From assembly GCF_900115905.1 (NCBI RefSeq), contig NZ_FOYD01000002.1, positions 124,001 to 188,000 of the forward strand: 64,000 nucleotides of DNA. The letters run 5' to 3'. How positions within the stretch are numbered: position 1 is the stretch's first letter; each line of letters starts with the position of its first letter. This document shows positions 18,935 through 28,020 of this stretch, piece after piece. Both the position numbers and the translations under genes were made by a program. This DNA is from Halopseudomonas formosensis. GTDB taxonomy: Bacteria; Pseudomonadota; Gammaproteobacteria; Pseudomonadales; Pseudomonadaceae. Under the pieces are notes generated by a model that did no database searches, was not told the origin of the DNA, and worked only from the letters and a program-made list of their open reading frames with translations.

Positions 18935-20592
18935 TTCGCCTGCTGGTCATCTGCCTGCTGACGCTGCTCAGCCCCTTGGCCCACGCCGCCCTCGAAGCCA
19001 GCGTGGACCGCACCCGCCTGATCGAGGGCGAAAGTCTCGAGTTGACGCTGGAGAGCCCTGCCGTGGGCCGCCTCAGCGAGCTGGACCTGAGTCCACTGGC
19101 CGAGCATTTCGAGGTTCAGCGCAGCCGCCAGCTGAGTCTGGTCAGCAAGGTGGACGGCCGCACCACGCCGGTCACCCGCTGGGTCATTACGCTGCGGCCG
19201 TTGCGTACCGGCTTCCTCGTGGTACCGCCGGTGCATCTGGGCCAGTCCAGCAGCCAGCCGATCAGTCTGCATGTGCTGTCCGCCACCCAGGCCGCCGCCG
19301 ATCAGGGCGCGCAGCTGGCCCCGGTGTTCATCGACAGCGAAGTGGATATCGAGAATCCCTACGTACAGGCCCAGGTACTGCTGACCCTGCGTATCTACCA
19401 TTCGGTATCCCTGTTCGACGACTCCAGCCTCAGCGGGCTGGAGATACCCAACGCCCGGGTGGAAAGCCTCGGCCGGCCCCGCAACTTCGAGCGGGTGATC
19501 AATGGCGTTCGCCACGGCGTGATCGAGGTGCGCTACGCCATCTACCCGCAGCACAGCGGCGAAATGGAAATTCCATCCCAGCTGTTCAGCGCCACCGCCC
19601 TGCAACCCGGCACGGGCCGCTCCAGCGCCCGCAGCGGTCGGGTGGTGCAGGTACGTTCACCGAGCATCACCCTGCAGGTCAGGCCCATCCCGACGGATTA
19701 CCCCGCTGACGCCCCCTGGATCCCTGCCCGCAGCCTGACCCTGACCCAGACCTGGCAGCCGGACCCCGGCATCGACCTGTTCAGCGGTGAGCCGCTCACC
19801 CGTACCCTGATACTTGCCGCCGATGGCCTCACCGCCGCCCAACTGCCGGCCCTGCAGAGCCTGAACCCCGACACGGACAACGACAACCAGCTGCGCCAGT
19901 ACGCTGATCAGCCACAACTGCACACCGACTACAGCGACCAGGGTGCCCGGGGCATCCGTCATGACAGTGCCGCCCTGGTCGCCCTTGAGGAAGGCTCCTA
20001 CACGCTGCCGGCGCTGCGGGTGCACTGGTGGAATACCCTGGAGGACCGGCTGGAGACGGCGACCCTGGACAGCGTGGTGCTCAACGTCAGCCGCGACACC
20101 GACTTCGGCAGCGCAAGCCCGCCAGTGAACTATGCTGCCGAGGAGCCCGCGCTGCTCTGGCCCTGGCAGCTTGCCTGCGCCCTGCTGGGACTGGCGCTGG
20201 CCGTCAGCCTGTACTTCCTCCATCGCGCCCGTCGGGCCTTGGCGGAGTACCAGCTGACCGAGACCGAGGAGCAGTTCGACGATCAGGAACAGGGCAATCC
20301 CCTGGCCGACCTGCAGGCCGCCTGCCGCACCAACCGCCCCGCCGAAGCCCGCAAGGCGCTGGAGCTCTGGGCCAGGCAGCAGCACAGTGAAGGGCTCATC
20401 GGCCTGAGCCACAACCACCTGGAGCTCGAAGAAGCCCTCGACGACCTCAACGCCTGCCTCTTCGGCCGCGCCCGCCACCAGTGGCGCGGCAAACCCCTGT
20501 GGCGCGCGGTACGCATGGTCATCCAGAGCCAGCGCCGCGAAGCCGAAGAGGAAAGCACACCCAAGCTGGAAAGCCTCTATCCCGAGGTGTGA
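18931..20592 (+). CDS. BatD-like protein (oxygen tolerance family)
   Basis: 553 residues from ATG at 18931, which overlaps the preceding TGA (ATGA). A signal peptide is clear (IRLLVICLLTLLSPLAHA). The periplasmic part has two Ig-like regions of the BatD family, with SVDRTRLIEGESLELTL near the start and TLRIYHSVSLFDDSSLSGLEIP in the middle. One membrane helix lies near residues 410-430 and a charged cytoplasmic tail with ELWARQQ and LNACLFGR follows. As the last gene of the MoxR-VWA operon it probably anchors the periplasmic part of the complex. A long repeat array begins directly after the stop. Confidence 0.87.
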   Translation: MIRLLVICLLTLLSPLAHAALEASVDRTRLIEGESLELTLESPAVGRLSELDLSPLAEHFEVQRSRQLSLVSKVDGRTTPVTRWVITLRPLRTGFLVVPPVHLGQSSSQPISLHVLSATQAAADQGAQLAPVFIDSEVDIENPYVQAQVLLTLRIYHSVSLFDDSSLSGLEIPNARVESLGRPRNFERVINGVRHGVIEVRYAIYPQHSGEMEIPSQLFSATALQPGTGRSSARSGRVVQVRSPSITLQVRPIPTDYPADAPWIPARSLTLTQTWQPDPGIDLFSGEPLTRTLILAADGLTAAQLPALQSLNPDTDNDNQLRQYADQPQLHTDYSDQGARGIRHDSAALVALEEGSYTLPALRVHWWNTLEDRLETATLDSVVLNVSRDTDFGSASPPVNYAAEEPALLWPWQLACALLGLALAVSLYFLHRARRALAEYQLTETEEQFDDQEQGNPLADLQAACRTNRPAEARKALELWARQQHSEGLIGLSHNHLELEEALDDLNACLFGRARHQWRGKPLWRAVRMVIQSQRREAEEESTPKLESLYPEV

Positions 20593-20595
20593 GTT

Positions 20596-21340
20596 CCAGC
20601 GCAGGTGCGCTACACCCGCATTGCGGACGAGCTGGTGCTCGTCCTCCCAGGGCACCACCGCGCTGTAGGAGCACCCGCCCCGGGTGCGAAAACGCCCTCC
20701 CGGATGCAGAAAGGTGCTGGCCCCGTTCGCACCGAGGCGGTGCTCCTACACGTACGAAACCACTACCTTCCGGGTGCATATGGCGCAGCGCGGGTGCGCT
20801 ACACCCCGTATTGCGGACGAGCCGGTGCTCGTCCCTCTCAGGGCATCACCGCGCCGTAGGAGCACCCGCCCCGGGTGCGAAAACGCCCTCCCGGATGCAG
20901 AAAGGTGCTGGCCCCGTTCGCACCGAGGCGGTGCTCCTACACGTACGAAACCGCTACGTTCCGGGTGCATATGGCGTAGCGCCGGTGCGCTGCACCCCGC
21001 ATTGCGGACGAGCCGGTGCTCGTCCCTCTCAGGGCATCACCGCGCCGTAGGAGCACCCGCCCCGGGTGCGAACCCCCTCCCGGATGCAGAAAGGTGCCCA
21101 CCCCGTTCGCACCGAGGCGGTGCTCCTACACCAACGAAACCGCTACGTTCCGGGTGCGAATGGCGCAGCGCCGGTGCGCTGCACCCCGTATTGCGGACGA
21201 GCTGGTGCTCGTCCCTCCCTGGGGATCACCGCGCCGTAGGAGCACCCGCCCCGGGTGCGAAAATGTGCTGGCCCCGTTCGCACCGAGGCGGTGCTCCTAC
21301 ACGTATGAGGCCGCTGGGAACGTCGAGCACCAGCTCGATG
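20596..21340. repeat. Tandem array of about 190-bp units containing two palindromic repeat families (cluster 2)
   Basis: The 859 bases between the BatD-like gene and the MMPL gene hold a near-perfect tandem array. The marker TTGCGGACGAGC recurs at 20621, 20811, 21002 and 21191, giving periods of 190, 191 and 189. Each unit contains a GCGGACGAGCyGGTGCTCGTCC palindrome, a type C REP (GTAGGAGCACCCGCCCCGGGTGCGAA), an inverted type A REP (TTCGCACCGAGGCGGTGCTCCTAC) and a GGTGCGCTACACC part. The last copy is shortened and ends in GAACGTCGAGCACCAGCTCGATG (21318-21340), whose exact reverse complement lies at 62851-62873. No gene is seen here; the open frames across it are repeat artefacts. Confidence 0.85.
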
Positions 21341-21403
21341 AGCGGATTCGACCAGACCACGAAGCGCCAGCCTGCACTCGCGCCCTGCCCCACAGGCAAA
21401 AAA

Positions 21404-21433
21404 AATCCCCCGGCTGCGAACAGCCGGGGGATT
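21404..21433 (-). terminator. Rho-independent terminator of the MMPL transporter unit
   Basis: A perfect 13-bp inverted repeat, AATCCCCCGGCTG / CAGCCGGGGGATT, with a 4-base loop (21404-21433). On the minus strand it is followed by a run of T residues (complement of the A-run 21397-21405). It lies 18 bases after the stop codon of the MMPL gene. Confidence 0.9.
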
Positions 21434-21451
21434 GTCTGGAGCATGGCTCGA

Positions 21452-23803
21452 TCAGCTGCGGATTTTCTCCGGGCGGATCAGGAAGCGTGCCAGTGCCGGC
21501 AGCAGCCACAGGGCGCCGAACATGTTCCACAGGAACATGAAGGTCAGCAGGATACCCATGTCAGCCTGGAATTTGATGTCAGAGAAGATCCAGGTTGCCA
21601 CACCGATGGCCAGGGTAAAGCCGGTAAAGGTTACCGCCTTGCCTGTGGTCTTCAGCGTTTCGTAGTAGGCCTCCTGCAGCGGCAGGCCCTGACGCAGGTA
21701 GGTTTCCAGACGGCTGTAGATATAGATACCGTAGTCAACACCGATACCCACACCCAGCGCGATCACCGGCAGGGTCGCCACCTTCACACCAATGCCCAGG
21801 AAGGCCATCAGCGCGTTGGCCAGAACCGAGGTCAGCGCCAGCGGGATGATGATACAGAGTACCGCCGGGATCGAACGGAAGGTCGCCAGACACATCAGGA
21901 TCACCACCACGTACACGGTGATCAGCATCTTGATCTGGGACTTTTCGATGACCACGTTGGTAGCAGCCTCGATACCCGCGTTACCGGCAGCCAGTTTGAA
22001 CTGCAGGTTCTCGTTGTTGTACTCCTCGGCAAAGGCTTCGACCTCAGCGGTCACGCGCTTGAGGGTTTCAGCCTTGTGGTCGTTGAGGAACACCATCACC
22101 GGTGCCAGGGAGCAGGCAGCGTTGAACATGCCTTCCGGAGCACGGCTGATGGCGGTGTTCAGGTTGTCCTGGTTACGCGACAGGGTCTGCCACTTCAGGC
22201 TGCCCTCGTTGTTACCCATGATCACCTGCTTGGCGACCGTCACCAGGGACACCGCGGACTGCACGCCGGACAGGTTGGCCATGCGCCATTCCAGCTGGTC
22301 GATGGCTTCCATGGTCTCGTACGCCGAGCACATTTCCGGCGGGGTGCTGACCATCACCACCAGTACGTCCGAGCTGGTGGAGTAGTTGCGGATGATGAAG
22401 TCGTTATCCATGTTGTAGCGGGAGTCGGCATGCAGCTCAGGTGCACCCGGATCCAGGTCACCGATCTCCACCTTCTGGCCATGGTAGATACCGAAGGCAA
22501 AGGCGACCACGGCGATGACCACGGAGATCGGTGCAACGGCAGGATGTGCGAAGCCCGACAGACCGCGCCACAGACGCTGGGGACGCGAGTTGAGGTCGCG
22601 ATTGCGCTCGACAGCGCTCTTGCTGATACCGATGTAGGACATCAGGGTCGGCAGCAGCACCAGGTTGGTGAGGATGATGACGCCCACACCTACGGAGGCA
22701 GCGATACCCAGCTCGCGGATAACCTCGATCTCGATCAGCAGCAGCGTGGCGAAGCCGACACCGTCAGAGACCAGGGCCACCATGCCGGGAATGTACAGCG
22801 AGCGGAACGCACGGCGGGCAGCGGTATAGGCACCGTCAGCAGTGATCGACTCCATGGACATGGCGTTGATGATTTGCACGCCGTGGGAGATACCGATGGC
22901 AAAGACCAGGAAGGGCACCAGGATCGAATAGGGATCCAGGCCGTAACCCAGGGTATGCAGCAGGCCCATCTGCCAGACAACGGCGACGACCGAGCACGCC
23001 AGGGTGATCAGCGAGCTCTTCACGCAGCGGGTGAAGATCAGCAGCAGTACGAAGGTGATCAGCAGCGCGATACCGAAGTACATCACCACCTTGACGATAC
23101 CTTCGATCAGGTCACCCACTTTCTTGGCGAAGCCGATGATGTGGATGCTGATGTTCGGGTTCTCACCCTGGAATTCGCTGCGGATCTTCTCTTCCAGCAG
23201 GCGGGAGAACTCGCCGTAATCCAGCTGGATCAGCTCGCCCTGATTCTCCGGATTGGGATAGGACTCCTGCAGCGGCACCTCGATGATGGTGGACTTGAAG
23301 TTGTTCGCCACCAGACGGCCGATTTCACCGGACTTGAGGATGTTGACCCGCAGGTCCTCCAGATCTTCCTCGGTCAGATAGGCCGGCTTGTCCGCGACCG
23401 GGCCGCCATCGAAACCGTACTCGGTTACCTCGGTCCAGCGGACGTTCGGTGTCCACAGCGAGCGCAGGTTGGCGCGATCCACGCCGGGCAGGAAGAACAC
23501 CTCGTCGTTGACCCGCTTCAGGGTTTCCATGTACTCGGTCGAGAAGATGTCGCCATCCTTGATGGCGACGGCGATCCGGATGGAGTTACCCAGGTTCGCC
23601 ATGTCATCCCGGTGCTCGATCATGTTGGCGATCCAGGGATGCTGCAGCGGGATCATCTTGTCGAAACTGGTGACCGGTCGTACCTGGGAGGCCTGAAAGG
23701 CCATGAACAGGGTAATGGCTGCAAACAGCAGCAATACCACCAGCCGGTTGTTGAATATCAGCCGCTCGACAAACGGAGCGGTTTCCTGATGATGTGTGGA
23801 CAT
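21452..23803 (-). CDS. MMPL/RND superfamily transporter
   Basis: 783 residues from ATG at 23803; AGGAG lies 7 bases upstream. The layout is typical of MMPL exporters: one helix near 24-42, a large periplasmic loop, five helices near 225-385, a linker, a helix near 405-425, a second periplasmic loop and five more helices near 615-770. The pattern GIGVDYGIYIYSRLETYLRQG marks the second half, and its aspartate is a candidate proton-relay residue. The closest known relatives sit with YCF48 proteins in operons for hydrophobic compounds (sterols, esters, siderophore-like lipids) in Pseudomonas. It is 57 bases after the YCF48 gene and shares its transcript. Confidence 0.85.
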   Translation of the reverse strand: MSTHHQETAPFVERLIFNNRLVVLLLFAAITLFMAFQASQVRPVTSFDKMIPLQHPWIANMIEHRDDMANLGNSIRIAVAIKDGDIFSTEYMETLKRVNDEVFFLPGVDRANLRSLWTPNVRWTEVTEYGFDGGPVADKPAYLTEEDLEDLRVNILKSGEIGRLVANNFKSTIIEVPLQESYPNPENQGELIQLDYGEFSRLLEEKIRSEFQGENPNISIHIIGFAKKVGDLIEGIVKVVMYFGIALLITFVLLLIFTRCVKSSLITLACSVVAVVWQMGLLHTLGYGLDPYSILVPFLVFAIGISHGVQIINAMSMESITADGAYTAARRAFRSLYIPGMVALVSDGVGFATLLLIEIEVIRELGIAASVGVGVIILTNLVLLPTLMSYIGISKSAVERNRDLNSRPQRLWRGLSGFAHPAVAPISVVIAVVAFAFGIYHGQKVEIGDLDPGAPELHADSRYNMDNDFIIRNYSTSSDVLVVMVSTPPEMCSAYETMEAIDQLEWRMANLSGVQSAVSLVTVAKQVIMGNNEGSLKWQTLSRNQDNLNTAISRAPEGMFNAACSLAPVMVFLNDHKAETLKRVTAEVEAFAEEYNNENLQFKLAAGNAGIEAATNVVIEKSQIKMLITVYVVVILMCLATFRSIPAVLCIIIPLALTSVLANALMAFLGIGVKVATLPVIALGVGIGVDYGIYIYSRLETYLRQGLPLQEAYYETLKTTGKAVTFTGFTLAIGVATWIFSDIKFQADMGILLTFMFLWNMFGALWLLPALARFLIRPEKIRS

Positions 23804-23860
23804 CAAAATCTCCTGGCGTGTAATTCTTATTGAAGCAAGACGTTGGTCAGTTGCTTATCG

Positions 23861-24982
23861 TTATTCTTCTGTCGCCGGTACCGGCACCACAACGGCATCG
23901 GAGCTGGCTGCAGCGCCATCGGGGCCCGCGGCCACCGCACCACGCTGACCTACCAGCAGCACGCCGTTACCGGCCAGGGCTGTGGCGCTGGCCAGAGCAA
24001 CCCGGTCGCTGCGGATGCGCACGTCGAAGCTGCGTCCGGCGTCTTCACTGATGGCAACAACGCCACCGACACCGACAATGACCAGGCGGCCGTCAGGTGT
24101 CAGGCCGCCACCGGCCAGAGTGGACTCGAGCGGTCCGTTGTTGGGGGTCATCAGGGTGACTTCCTGCCAGGTATCGCCGAAGTCATCGGAACGGAACACG
24201 TTGCCACGCAGACCCCAGGCAATCACGCCACCGGCTTCACCGGTACCGGATACACCGAACCAGGAACCGTCATAGGGTGTGTCCTCAAGGGTTTCCCAGG
24301 TATCGCCATAGTCGGCGGAGCGGTACATGGTGCCCATCTCGCCGACCATGAACAGACCGCTATCCTTCACCTCGGTCAGGGCATTGAAGTGGAAGCCTTC
24401 CTCGTTATCCACGTCGAAGGACACGTCTTCCCAGGTCTCGCCGCCATCATCGGTGCGCAGCAGCAGACCGTAGGCACCGATGGCAAAGCCGGTATCGGCG
24501 TCACGGAAGCGCACGTCCATCAGCGGCTTTTCCAGGTAGCCGAAGCCTTCTTCGTCCATCTCGTCCAGCTCGGGGTCACGGTACTGAACGGTCCAGGACT
24601 CCCCTCCGTCCGCCGTATGCAGTACCAGCGAGTCGTGGCCGACGGCCCAGCCGCGCTTGTCATCGACGAAATAGACTGCGGTGAGCAACTGGCGTGCCGG
24701 CACGGTGGCCTGGAGCCAGGTTGCGCCCTTGTCATCGGAATAGACGATATGCCCACGTGCCCCAACGGCCACGAGACGATCGCCAGCATGCGCCACATCA
24801 AGCAGGAGCGTCTTGCTCGCCTTGAGTGACATGATGGCTGGTTTGAGTTCAGTGCTGGATGCTGTTGTCTGCGCCAGGGCGGAAGACGAACCGGCGAACA
24901 GTACGCTGGTGAGACCCAGCGCCAATGCGATTCTGCATGACAGAGATTTTCTAGAAACGCGCCATGATAACGGCTCGTGCAT
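23861..24982 (-). CDS. YCF48/Hcf136-like beta-propeller protein, exported
   Basis: 373 residues. A signal peptide (about residues 10-38, LALGLTSVLFAGSSSALA then Q) is followed by repeated BNR/YCF48 blades with the pattern SDDKGATW, TADGGESW, TDDGGETW, SADYGDTW, SDDFGDTW and SEDAGRSF, spaced about 45-55 residues apart. The fold should be a seven-bladed propeller like the photosystem II assembly factor, but here it acts in the periplasm of a non-phototroph. It is always found with MMPL transporters in Pseudomonas and may gate or dock substrate for the exporter encoded next to it; that is inferred. The tail (about 330-373) is alanine-rich. Confidence 0.85.
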   Translation of the reverse strand: MHEPLSWRVSRKSLSCRIALALGLTSVLFAGSSSALAQTTASSTELKPAIMSLKASKTLLLDVAHAGDRLVAVGARGHIVYSDDKGATWLQATVPARQLLTAVYFVDDKRGWAVGHDSLVLHTADGGESWTVQYRDPELDEMDEEGFGYLEKPLMDVRFRDADTGFAIGAYGLLLRTDDGGETWEDVSFDVDNEEGFHFNALTEVKDSGLFMVGEMGTMYRSADYGDTWETLEDTPYDGSWFGVSGTGEAGGVIAWGLRGNVFRSDDFGDTWQEVTLMTPNNGPLESTLAGGGLTPDGRLVIVGVGGVVAISEDAGRSFDVRIRSDRVALASATALAGNGVLLVGQRGAVAAGPDGAAASSDAVVVPVPATEE

Positions 24983-25364
24983 AATCCTTCCCCTTGTTCT
25001 TATATATGACTCTGCCTGATGGCATGTCTGGCGATACTATCCAGAATCGACAAGACCCGCCAACTGGACTTGGTTATGTTTTGTTAACCAGTCGAACATA
25101 CCGAAAAACGCCCTGAACCAGCCGGATCAGAGGCGTCGAACGGTATCTGGAGCGTCAGGGCACAGGGAATACGATCATCTGACACGTCCCACCGCGCTGA
25201 CACAGCGGGACATAGTGATATCACGCCTGCGACCTGCTGGCCACATCGAAGGCGTTTGGCGAAAGACCATCAATGATGAGAATAGTCTGCGATTCAGGCG
25301 CTGGCAGGCAGGAGAACAGCCGCGCCCTGTGGACGAAACCCAGCTGTTCCCACACTCCGCACCC
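24983..25364. other. Intergenic region upstream of the YCF48-MMPL unit
   Basis: 382 bases between the pepN stop and the YCF48 start, both genes on the minus strand. It must hold the promoter of the YCF48-MMPL pair. A TATATAAG sequence on the minus strand (about 25001-25008) is a candidate -10 but has no convincing -35. No REP copy, hairpin with a T-run or ORF with a good ribosome binding site was seen. Confidence 0.4.
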
Positions 25365-28010
25365 TTAAGCCAGCGCCTTGCTCACCACCTCATAGACATC
25401 CGGCGACAGCTTGTCCTGCTCCAGAATCCGCGCCAGCTCCGCCTTCATCATTTCCTGACGCGCCGGATCGAACTTGCGCCAGCGGGTCAACGGGGTGACC
25501 AGGCGCGAGGCGATCTGCGGATTCATCAGGTTCAGTTCGATGACCCTGTCAGCCAGGAACCGGTACCCTGCCCCATCCTTGCGGTGGAAGTTGACCAGAT
25601 TGTTGTTGGCGAAGGCGCCGATCAGCGAGCGCACCTTGTTCGGGTTGCGGATGTTGAAGGCCGGGTGCGTCATCAGCTCCTGCACCCGCTCCAGTCCGCC
25701 GGGCAGCGGGCTGCTGGCCTGGATGTTGAACCACTGGTCCATCACCAGGGGGTAGTCGGCCCAGCGCTGGGCGAACTCCTGCAGGGCGGCATGCTTCTGA
25801 TGCTCGTCCGGAGAGTTGACCAGCGCCACCAGCGCGGCCTGGCGATCAGTCATGTTGCTGGCCTCGACGAACTGGCGCACGCAGGCGGACATGGCAGCAG
25901 AGGACCCGGTCAGCATCAGGTAACCCAACAGAGTATTGCGCAGGCTCCGACGGGCCATGCTGGCGGCATCGGCGCTCCAGGGCTGGGCAGCGCTGCCGAG
26001 GGCGTCAAAGCGTTGCCACATGGGCTCGGCCAGCGCATTGGCCAGCTCGCGGCGTACCCACTCACGCACATGGTGGATGGCATCGACGTCAGCGACCGGG
26101 GCCAGCTCGATCAGATAGGCCTCCGACGGCAGACGCAGGATCTCCGCCACCATGGCCTGATCCAGCTCGGCGTCGGCCAGTACACTGCGCCATACCTCGA
26201 GCAGGCGCTGATCCAGCAGCAGCGGACGCCCGGCCTGGTGGATTTCCACCAGACCCTGCAGCACGTCCACCGCCAGGGACTGGGCAGCCTCCCAGCGATT
26301 GAACCCGTCCGGGTCATGCATGGCCAGGAACACGCGGTCCTCGCGGGTGTAGGGGTAGACCAGCTTCACCGGGGCGGAGAAGCCACGCAGCAGCGACGGC
26401 AGCGGCTCTTCGGTGATGCCCTCGAAGACAAACTCCTGCTCGGCCTCGGTCACCGCCAGCACTGTCTCGTTGCCCCGCGACTGCGCCTCGCCCGCCAGCT
26501 TCAGCGGCATCTCGCGGCCCTCGGAATCCAGCAGCGCCATGCGCAGCGGAATGACGAAGGGCAGCTTCTCGCTCTGCCCCGGCGTCGGCGGGCAGCTCTG
26601 GCGACAACGCAGGCGATAGGTAGAGCTGCCGGCCTCGAACTCGCCGTCAACTTCCAGTACCGGGGTGCCAGCCTGGCTGTACCAGCGCTTGAACTGGGTG
26701 AAGTCCACCCCGTTGGCATCTTCCAGCGCGGCGATGAAATCATCGCAGGTCACGGCCTGACCGTCGTGGCGCTCGAAGTACAGGTCGGTACCCTTGCGGA
26801 AGCCCTCCGCCCCCAGCAGGGTGTGCAGCATGCGCACCACCTCCGCACCCTTCTCGTAGATGGTCAGGGTGTAGAAGTTGGAGATCTCCATGTAGGACTC
26901 CGGGCGCACCGGGTGCGCCATGGGGCCGGCGTCCTCGGCAAACTGGTTGGCCCGCAGGAAGGTCACGTCCTCGATGCGCTTGACCGTGCGCGAGTTCATG
27001 TCGGCACTGAACTCGGCATCACGGAACACGGTGAAGCCTTCCTTGAGCGACAGCTGGAACCAGTCACGGCAGGTCACCCGGTTGCCTGACCAGTTGTGGA
27101 AATACTCATGGGCGACCACCGACTCGACACGCTGGAAGGCCGCGTCGGTCGCAGTATCCGGGTGCGCCAGCACACAGCTGGAGTTGAAGATGTTGAGGCC
27201 CTTGTTCTCCATGGCGCCCATGTTGAAATCGTCCACCGCCACGATCATGAAGATATCCAGATCGTACTCGCGGCCGTAGACCTCCTCGTCCCAGCGCATC
27301 GAGCGCTTCAGGCTGTCCATCGCATGACCGCACTGCTCGCGGTTCTCCGGCTCGACATAGATGCGCAGGTCGATGGTGCGGCCGCTCAGGGTGGTGTAGC
27401 TGTCCTGAATCAGGCACAGATCTCCCGCCACCAGGGCAAAGAGGTAGGACGGTTTGGGGAAGGGATCTTCCCAGGTCGCCCAGTGGCGGCCGCCCTCGTG
27501 CTCACCACTGGCAATCAGGTTGCCGTTGGAGAGCAGGATCGGATAACTGCCGCGATCAGCCAGAATGGTCGTGGTGAAGCGACTCATCACATCCGGCCGA
27601 TCCAGGTAATAGGTGATCTTGCGGAAGCCCTCGGCTTCGCACTGGGTACAGAACATGCCTCCGGACTTGTACAACCCCTCCAGCGCCGTGTTGTTCTGCG
27701 GCTCGATACGGGTGGTGATCGCCAGTTCGAACTCCGCTGCCTGCGGGTGCAGAGTCAGGCTGTGTTCATCTACCTGGTAGTCGGTCGTGGCCAGGGTCTG
27801 GTCGCCCAGTGCCACACTGACCAGCTCCAGCTGCTGACCGTCCAGCACCAGCGGCACCAAGCCCGCGTCGCCGTTGCGACGGATGAACAGGCGGCTGTGT
27901 ACCAGCGCATGGTCCTCGAACAGCTCGAAGGTCAGATGGGTCTCGTCGATCCAGTAATCCGGTTGCCGATAGTCCTTGAGGTAGATGGTCTGGGGTTGTT
28001 CTGTACGCAT
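25365..28010 (-). CDS. pepN: Aminopeptidase N (M1 family)
   Basis: 881 residues from ATG at 28010 (MRTEQPQTIYLKDY), with GAGGAC 7 bases upstream; a TTG-like extension of 7 residues is unlikely. The M1 motifs are complete: the exopeptidase motif GAMEN near residue 262, and the zinc site HEYFH with the downstream glutamate in LKEGFTVF (about residues 298-325). The CTQCEAEGFRKITYYLDRPDV stretch and total length are typical of proteobacterial PepN. It removes N-terminal residues from peptides in the cytoplasm. It follows the DUF2797 gene by 10 bases, in one transcript with DUF1315. Confidence 0.95.
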   Translation of the reverse strand: MRTEQPQTIYLKDYRQPDYWIDETHLTFELFEDHALVHSRLFIRRNGDAGLVPLVLDGQQLELVSVALGDQTLATTDYQVDEHSLTLHPQAAEFELAITTRIEPQNNTALEGLYKSGGMFCTQCEAEGFRKITYYLDRPDVMSRFTTTILADRGSYPILLSNGNLIASGEHEGGRHWATWEDPFPKPSYLFALVAGDLCLIQDSYTTLSGRTIDLRIYVEPENREQCGHAMDSLKRSMRWDEEVYGREYDLDIFMIVAVDDFNMGAMENKGLNIFNSSCVLAHPDTATDAAFQRVESVVAHEYFHNWSGNRVTCRDWFQLSLKEGFTVFRDAEFSADMNSRTVKRIEDVTFLRANQFAEDAGPMAHPVRPESYMEISNFYTLTIYEKGAEVVRMLHTLLGAEGFRKGTDLYFERHDGQAVTCDDFIAALEDANGVDFTQFKRWYSQAGTPVLEVDGEFEAGSSTYRLRCRQSCPPTPGQSEKLPFVIPLRMALLDSEGREMPLKLAGEAQSRGNETVLAVTEAEQEFVFEGITEEPLPSLLRGFSAPVKLVYPYTREDRVFLAMHDPDGFNRWEAAQSLAVDVLQGLVEIHQAGRPLLLDQRLLEVWRSVLADAELDQAMVAEILRLPSEAYLIELAPVADVDAIHHVREWVRRELANALAEPMWQRFDALGSAAQPWSADAASMARRSLRNTLLGYLMLTGSSAAMSACVRQFVEASNMTDRQAALVALVNSPDEHQKHAALQEFAQRWADYPLVMDQWFNIQASSPLPGGLERVQELMTHPAFNIRNPNKVRSLIGAFANNNLVNFHRKDGAGYRFLADRVIELNLMNPQIASRLVTPLTRWRKFDPARQEMMKAELARILEQDKLSPDVYEVVSKALA

Positions 28011-28020
28011 GATGAAGTCC

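Noticed and set aside
20684-23833. A 1049-codon plus-strand frame through the repeat array and the MMPL gene
   Set aside because: The first part is translated repeat units and the rest is the complement of a clear transporter gene with its own Shine-Dalgarno sequence and terminator.
23843-24829. A 328-codon plus-strand frame opposite the YCF48 gene
   Set aside because: It starts with TTG without a Shine-Dalgarno sequence and lacks any domain, while the minus strand shows a signal peptide and repeated propeller blades.
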